Source of the DNA: Sphingomonas sp. OV641
GTDB taxonomy: Bacteria; Pseudomonadota; Alphaproteobacteria; Sphingomonadales; Sphingomonadaceae
NCBI RefSeq assembly: GCF_900109205.1
Contig: NZ_FNZB01000006.1
Span: 1 to 64,000 of the forward strand
DNA length: 64,000 nt
Direction: 5' to 3'
How positions within the stretch are numbered: the stretch's first letter is position 1; each line of letters opens with the position of its first letter. The notes below the pieces were generated by a model. The model did no database searches. It worked only from the letters and a program-made list of their open reading frames with translations, and was not told the DNA's origin. A program made the translations under genes and the position numbers. Positions 59,945 through 64,000 of this stretch are shown piece by piece.

Positions 59945-61000
59945 TTGACTGAGAGCAGCTCTGGGTTAAAAGACGGCGTGGACGCGCCTCTCTCGAACAG
60001 CCGCTACGGCCCCGCCTACAGCGCGAAGATGGTCTCCGCGATCGCCTCCTGCACGGCCGCCATTACGCGTCTCGATGCCCGGTTTTGCGTTAGTTCGGTG
60101 GCATCGGCCTGGGCACGCCGCGCCGCCTGGAGTGGCTACACCCGGGCCCTGCAACTGCAATCGGCCGAGATCGACGAAATTGACGTATTTTCCTGGGGCT
60201 GCGGGCTGCAAATCCCCGGCCGGCCGCTGCGGTCGACCAACCTCGACCTGTTCGATCGCTTTCCCGCCTGGGAAGCGGCGCTGCGCGATCCCGACCCCCT
60301 CGCCTGGCGCGACGCGCTCCCGACCGCGATCGGCGAGATCGAGATAGCCGCGGACCATTCGCCGCTGATCCGCGCGCTCGATCGGGTCCGCCAGCATGCG
60401 CGTCTCGACAGCACCGCCCTGCCCTGGCTCTCGCTGCCCTTCGCTCTGCGCGACAAGGGGATGGTGACCACTCCCCTGCCCTGCCTCGTGGGCGGCGTGA
60501 AGGCGTTTAGGCTGAAGCGAACTGTCGGAGACGAGGACTGGTATGCGGCCATGCGCAGCCTTGAGGCAAGCGCCACCGCAAACCTCGCACGGTTGCACGA
60601 GCTGGAAAAGCTCCATCGCGCGGCCCAGCATGCGATCGTCGCGGAATATCGACCTGGCCACCTCCCGGGGCTCGCGGCCCTCCTCCATCACCGGCCACTG
60701 CTCTCGCCTCAGTCGCTGGCGGAGCTGCTCAGCATGAGCGTTGCCGGCGCGAGCAAACTGCTGGGCCGTGCCGTCGACTGCGGCTTGCTCGTGGAGATCA
60801 CCCAGCGGCGGACCTGGCGCGTGTTCCTGAGCACGGACCTTGCCATCGAGTTTGGCTTTGCAGCGCCCAAGCGTGGACGGCCGCGCAACGTGGTCCCTCC
60901 CCCGCCAGCGAGCCGCGAGCTGTCGGAGGTCTTCGATGCCTTCGATCGCGAGATGGAGAACATCGACAAGCTTCTCCAGCATCGCGCCGAGAGTTTGTGA
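59945..61000 (+). CDS. DUF1612-like protein with helix-turn-helix domain
   Basis: The product is up to 351 residues. Its middle has SAEIDEIDVFSWGCGLQIPG and FPAWEAALRDPDPLAWRDALP. The C-terminal part has a winged-helix-like region (HRPLLSPQSLAELLSMSVAGASKLLGRAVDCGLLVE). The order resembles DUF1612/RHE_PE00001-type proteins of rhizobial and sphingomonad plasmids. The role, possibly regulatory, is unknown. The N-terminal start is uncertain; a later ATG near 60029 is possible. Confidence 0.6.
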   Translation: MTESSSGLKDGVDAPLSNSRYGPAYSAKMVSAIASCTAAITRLDARFCVSSVASAWARRAAWSGYTRALQLQSAEIDEIDVFSWGCGLQIPGRPLRSTNLDLFDRFPAWEAALRDPDPLAWRDALPTAIGEIEIAADHSPLIRALDRVRQHARLDSTALPWLSLPFALRDKGMVTTPLPCLVGGVKAFRLKRTVGDEDWYAAMRSLEASATANLARLHELEKLHRAAQHAIVAEYRPGHLPGLAALLHHRPLLSPQSLAELLSMSVAGASKLLGRAVDCGLLVEITQRRTWRVFLSTDLAIEFGFAAPKRGRPRNVVPPPPASRELSEVFDAFDREMENIDKLLQHRAESL

Positions 61001-61680
61001 ACGACAGTCCGCAGGAGGATCTTTCGCTTGCCGCCCGGTCTGATGAACCGGTCTATCAACCGGAGCATCCTTCTGTCGAACGATTGGAATGTCGTCGGCT
61101 GGCTGGGGCCTCTCTACCGAGGTGCGCCGGCAAACCTTTCACCAAAGGGGTAGCTGCCTCCCCTCCCCTGTTCGCAATTCATAGCGCTGGATGCAGCAAG
61201 AACTGATTTGCCGGCGAGCGCGGTCTCGTTCCCCTTGTCCCAGTGGTGAAACACGAGCTCTGCAGTCGGCGGCTATCGTCTATCGATAGTTGAAGGCGGT
61301 AGCTGCAATGTCCAGTCCACGGGTTCTCTGACCCACAACGGCATGCTTCTCGTGATCAGGCTTGGCAGGAAGGCCCCACAGCGGCCTTCTGGGCGCTTTG
61401 CTTGCCGTGGGGATAGCCGAGAGCGGAAACACGCTGTGCGGGCTGCTGGCGGCGCTCAGTGCAGGTCGGACTTCGTTCGGGTCTTGGAAAATGGCTCCTG
61501 TCACGGTGCCCTCGGCGACCTGAGCGTAGTGAGGTGCTCCGCGATGGCTGGCTTGCAAGGAGTCTAGGCGCCGCGATAATCGACGTCGATCTGCGGTCGG
61601 GTGTGTGAGGCGACGCACGCGACGGAGCTTTTTGGGTGGACGACGTGCTTAGTGCGCGGCGATCGTCCCTTCCCCTTCTT
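61001..61680. other. Gene-free stretch before the origin
   Basis: No convincing gene is seen. A short frame from 60997 to 61206 begins with GTG overlapping the DUF1612-like stop but has no recognisable product. The rest of the stretch is not repeated elsewhere in the window. Confidence 0.5.
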
Positions 61681-61808
61681 CCCAATCAATTCTTCAAAAG
61701 AAGGGAGCGCCGCAGGCGTGTTAATCTCTTTAGAGAATAGGATAAAAAGTTAAGCTGTGGATGGATCTTTCGCGACTCGCCGATTCAGCGCGAGTCGGGA
61801 GTTCAGCG

Positions 61809-61915
61809 CCGTTCCCATTATACCGTTTGGCCGTTCCTGAAATACCCTGCGGGGCGTTCCCATTGAACCGTGATTCGGTTCCTCATGTACCGTGCCCCGT
61901 TCCTGAAATACCGTG
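61809..61915 (+). repeat. Five tandem RepA iterons
   Basis: Copies at 61809-61827, 61831-61849, 61854-61872, 61876-61894 and 61897-61915, spaced 21-23 bp, two helical turns apart. The most complete is CCGTTCCTGAAATACCGTG (61897). Confidence 0.8.
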
Positions 61916-62504
61916 GGCACGGCGCGGGCCACAGGACGTCTCCAAGGGAGTAAAACGCGTTTTACTCGTCCGCAAAGTGGCTGTTTTCCGTGCCTTTCAG
62001 GCATGTTACACCCGGCAGCGCTCGTTGTCGAACTATAGGCGTCAGGCGAGGCCGCCCTGTGTTCGGAGGAGTCGAGCGGCATTTCCGCGGTCCTCCCGAG
62101 TCCTTGGGCGAATCATTGACGGTCTTTTAGGAACGGGACCCTGCGGAACTGACCTAAAACGGCGATGATCTCGACGTTTTGTTGCCTTGAGCGCATCCCG
62201 CTCGGCTGCCTGGACCGCGAAGTTTCGAGGTTTCTCGGGAGCCGGCCAGTGATCTCGACGGTACATTGAGAACGGGGCTTGGCCAGGCGATGGGCGCCGA
62301 TTGTGGATGTCTAGCGCTCCCGGAGGCGTTTGCAGTCGAAGCATTCACGGTATTTCAGGAACGGCATCGAAGCAGCGAGGATGACTCCCCCTCCCCTCCC
62401 CAGCCTCTTTGGAGCGTCGACAGTTTGACCTTTAGAGTCCTCTAGCAAGGAGGAACCCCTCCGACTTCAGTCGGATACTGGCTTCAGCCACAGACTCGCG
62501 TGCT

Positions 62505-62575
62505 AGCCTGTAACCTCGGGAAAAGCGGAAGCCGCCGAAGGCGTGAAGCTTCCGCTTTTCCCGAGGTTACAGGCT
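62505..62575 (+). promoter_or_regulatory. 28-bp perfect stem-loop immediately before the transposase start
   Basis: Arms 62505-62532 and 62548-62575 with a 15-nt loop end exactly at the transposase ATG, so the likely ribosome site is buried. It resembles the translational control hairpin of IS200. Confidence 0.8.
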
Positions 62576-62995
62576 ATGGCGTATCGGTCCGGTTGTCACA
62601 CCACATTCCATCATCGCTACCATCTCGTTTGGGCGCCGAAGTATCGGTACAAGGTGCTGATCGGCGATGTTCGGCTACGGGTGCGCGAGATCATCCGTCA
62701 GGTCTGTGCCGAGATGGGCGTGAAGATCATCAACGGCGCGCTGTCGAAGGACCACGTACACATGTTCGTCGAAATCCCGCCGCACGTCTCGGTCAGCGAC
62801 TTCGTGCGCCGGGCCAAGGGGCGCTCATCCCGCAAGATCCAACAGGAATTCGAGCACATCCGCAAACGATATTGGGGCCAACGCTTCTGGCAGCGCGGCT
62901 ACTTCTCGACCACATCCGGCAACATCACCGATGACATCATCATGCGTTACCTCGACCGACATACCCACAAGGACGGCTTCAGCCCCACCGCTTGA
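62576..62995 (+). CDS. tnpA: IS200/IS605 Y1 (HUH) transposase
   Basis: The 139-residue product has HHRYHLVWAPKYR, the HVHMFVEIPP HUH pair and a conserved Tyr in DDIIMRYLDRH. It cuts and joins single-stranded DNA at subterminal hairpins. The ATG at 62576 lies right after a long hairpin; an ATG 11 codons upstream is inside the loop and arm. Confidence 0.9.
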   Translation: MAYRSGCHTTFHHRYHLVWAPKYRYKVLIGDVRLRVREIIRQVCAEMGVKIINGALSKDHVHMFVEIPPHVSVSDFVRRAKGRSSRKIQQEFEHIRKRYWGQRFWQRGYFSTTSGNITDDIIMRYLDRHTHKDGFSPTA

Positions 62996-63015
62996 TCCTA
63001 CCGGCGTCAGCCGGT

Positions 63016-63358
63016 CAGTGATTCAGCTATCAGATCCGGGCAATCTGATCACAAATCCCACCCTATAAGCGCCGTTCTCTAAGTACCGTGACGGCTGCCT
63101 GGAGAGGTGGAACGGGCGATCCTCCCGCTGGCGCAGCTGTGCCCGGCAAAGCTCATCCGAGAAGAAGGCTGGCAAAGGATCGCGCGTGGTTGGATCTTCG
63201 CAGCCCACGCACATTTGATGGGGCGCCATACAGACGGGTCCGGGGCCCGGCTCGTTACTTCGGGAACGGTCCACACGGATAAGTTGACGTGCGCGCGCGA
63301 GCCATTCTCGACCCTGTTCCTGAAAGACCGTTTTGGCGGATTGCGCCTACGGCGTCGA
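63016..63358. other. repA leader with iterons
   Basis: No gene is seen. The region holds three iterons (63072, 63251 and 63314). Confidence 0.6.
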
Positions 63359-64000
63359 TCAGTTGACCGGACGCTGCTTCGCGCAAAAGGTCGCGAATAT
63401 CTGTGTGATGTTCTTCGCGTCGAACGCTATCTCGCGCTGCCGGAGGAAGTTCCGGAAATCGTCTCCAACGAGACCGTGGTCGCGTTGGGGGCTGGGCAGG
63501 TTGGCGCGGGCGATCGCACCGAATGCCGAATGCGAGATATGCCCGCTCGAGGGGAAGGAGATAGCCGGTTCCTCGGGCGCCTTTTCCTTGACGGCCGCAG
63601 GCGAGGCTTGGGCGAGGGCAGGGGAGGGCTTGCCCTCCTCGGACGGCTCGCGATCGCGCCTGGTCATGCGCAGCAGCGGTTCGGCATCGTCACGCTGTTC
63701 GATGTCCAGGGAGTAGCCTGGCAGATCGTTCTCCCGAGCGATCTTGGTCATCTCGAACTTGAAGCGCCGATAATCGCCTTCCGCGCCGGATTTCTCGAAG
63801 AGCGTTGGCATCGAGATGGCGAAACCGTCGCTTCCGGCCCCACCCGCATGTTTGCGCGCGACCCGATAGAGCCAGCGTTCGCGCCCGCCTGTGAGCGAGA
63901 AATAAGCCGGATCGATGGCGAGCACGCCGCCGTCCATCAACACCCCGTCGTAGAACCATTTCGCGAGGGTAATTCTCATTCCCCGCACGTTTCCGGACCG
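63359..64000 (-). CDS. repA: Replication initiator RepA (RPA type), partial
   Basis: The frame enters from beyond the right edge and gives at least 213 residues. It has RITLAKWFYDGVLMDGGVLAIDPAYFSLTGG, ERWLYRVARKHAGG and a winged-helix-like region (FAISMPTLFEKSGAEGDYRRF). A disordered linker and a small C-terminal domain (about 185-209) follow. It matches the RPA family of alphaproteobacterial plasmid initiators. It ends 27 bp from the nearest iteron, so its 3' end, not its promoter, faces the iterons. The start codon is outside the window. Confidence 0.85.
   Translation of the reverse strand, partial: RSGNVRGMRITLAKWFYDGVLMDGGVLAIDPAYFSLTGGRERWLYRVARKHAGGAGSDGFAISMPTLFEKSGAEGDYRRFKFEMTKIARENDLPGYSLDIEQRDDAEPLLRMTRRDREPSEEGKPSPALAQASPAAVKEKAPEEPAISFPSSGHISHSAFGAIARANLPSPQRDHGLVGDDFRNFLRQREIAFDAKNITQIFATFCAKQRPVN

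Larger units (their letters stand above)
62455..63025 (+). mobile_element. IS200/IS605-family insertion sequence
   Basis: It has a Y1 transposase gene, a left-end hairpin CCGAC-TTCA-GTCGG (62461-62474) and a right-end hairpin ACCGGC-GTCA-GCCGGT (63000-63015). These are typical recognition hairpins, since the family has no terminal inverted repeats. Exact ends are not certain. There is no tnpB. It sits between iterons at 62346 and 63072. Confidence 0.75.
61681..63332. other. Replication origin: AT-rich tract, DnaA-like box and iterons
   Basis: An AT-rich tract (about 61681-61755) in a GC-rich plasmid is followed by TGTGGATGG (61756-61764), close to a DnaA box. Then come eleven copies of a 19-bp iteron, consensus CCGTTCCTGAAATACCGTG: 61809, 61831, 61854, 61876, 61897, 63072 and 63314 on the + strand, and 62118, 62257, 62346 and 63251 on the minus strand (left coordinates). 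RepA would bind these. An IS200-type element splits the set. Confidence 0.8.

Noticed and set aside
61750..62082. Open frame across the iterons on the minus strand
   Set aside because: The product is a translation of iteron copies (VFQERGT-type repeats) without a ribosome site.
1..64000. tRNA, rRNA or CRISPR loci
   Set aside because: None was recognised on reading either strand; no repeat-spacer array or tRNA cloverleaf with conserved loops was found.

Overview
The window reads as part of a large, high-GC, conjugative-type plasmid of an alphaproteobacterium, most likely a sphingomonad. I infer this from a MobF relaxase plus TraD-type coupling protein, a plasmid RepA at the right edge, a ParA/ribbon-helix-helix partition pair, and a long train of small plasmid-backbone families (DUF736, DUF2493, DUF3768, DUF6927, DUF7007, DUF7673, ArdC, a ParB-like protein, a methylase-helicase). 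The family names come from memory of sequence motifs; no search was run. Almost everything from 0.5 to 55 kb is on the minus strand in tightly packed, often 4-bp-overlapping genes.

Layout, left to right. 0.1-0.6 kb: a stand-alone receiver protein. 0.55-12.6 kb: a minus-strand transfer operon that starts with a ribbon-helix-helix protein, TraD and the MobF relaxase. It continues into small membrane proteins, a CsgG-like export protein with a cysteine-repeat partner, a NERD protein and an SGNH hydrolase. A probable oriT region with a perfect 34-bp palindrome lies at 12.6-12.9 kb. 14.2-15.05 kb: ten tandem, covarying stem-loop units. 15-20.4 kb: DUF2493 protein, ssb with a decayed inverted copy, a toxin-antitoxin pair and the first of two DUF736 paralogues. 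20.7-36 kb: a near-continuous minus-strand gene train holding a DpdA-like transglycosylase, a Mom-like acyltransferase, two PP-loop (PAPS-reductase-type) proteins, a GHKL ATPase, a seven-repeat Myb-like protein and a HerA-like ATPase. 36-45 kb: CsbD, an HNH protein, a secreted nuclease, ArdC and a ParB-like protein. 45.3-53.3 kb: a large methylase-helicase gene split by a three-recombinase (RIT) element. 53.3-55.4 kb: a Toprim primase-like protein and the par locus flanked by AGCTAGC-type repeats. 55.5-61 kb: an orphan VirB1-like transglycosylase, then a block with a pyruvate-oxidase-like enzyme, a tyrosine recombinase and a DUF1612-like protein. 61.7-64 kb: the replication origin (AT-rich tract, DnaA-like box, eleven iterons), an IS200-type element inserted among the iterons, and the truncated repA.

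How it fits together. RepA/iterons and ParA/RHH keep the plasmid. MobF, TraD and the RHH protein process and deliver it; no mating-channel genes beyond one VirB1-like gene are in view. ArdC, SSB, the methylase-helicase and the probable DNA-modification cluster (DpdA-like, Mom-like and PP-loop proteins) look like a programme that protects or rewrites plasmid DNA in a new host. The two most unusual things are that putative hypermodification cluster and the ten-unit structured array at 14.2-15.05 kb. In the array, the wobble pairs I could check favour the + strand, which suggests selection on a folded RNA or single-stranded DNA.
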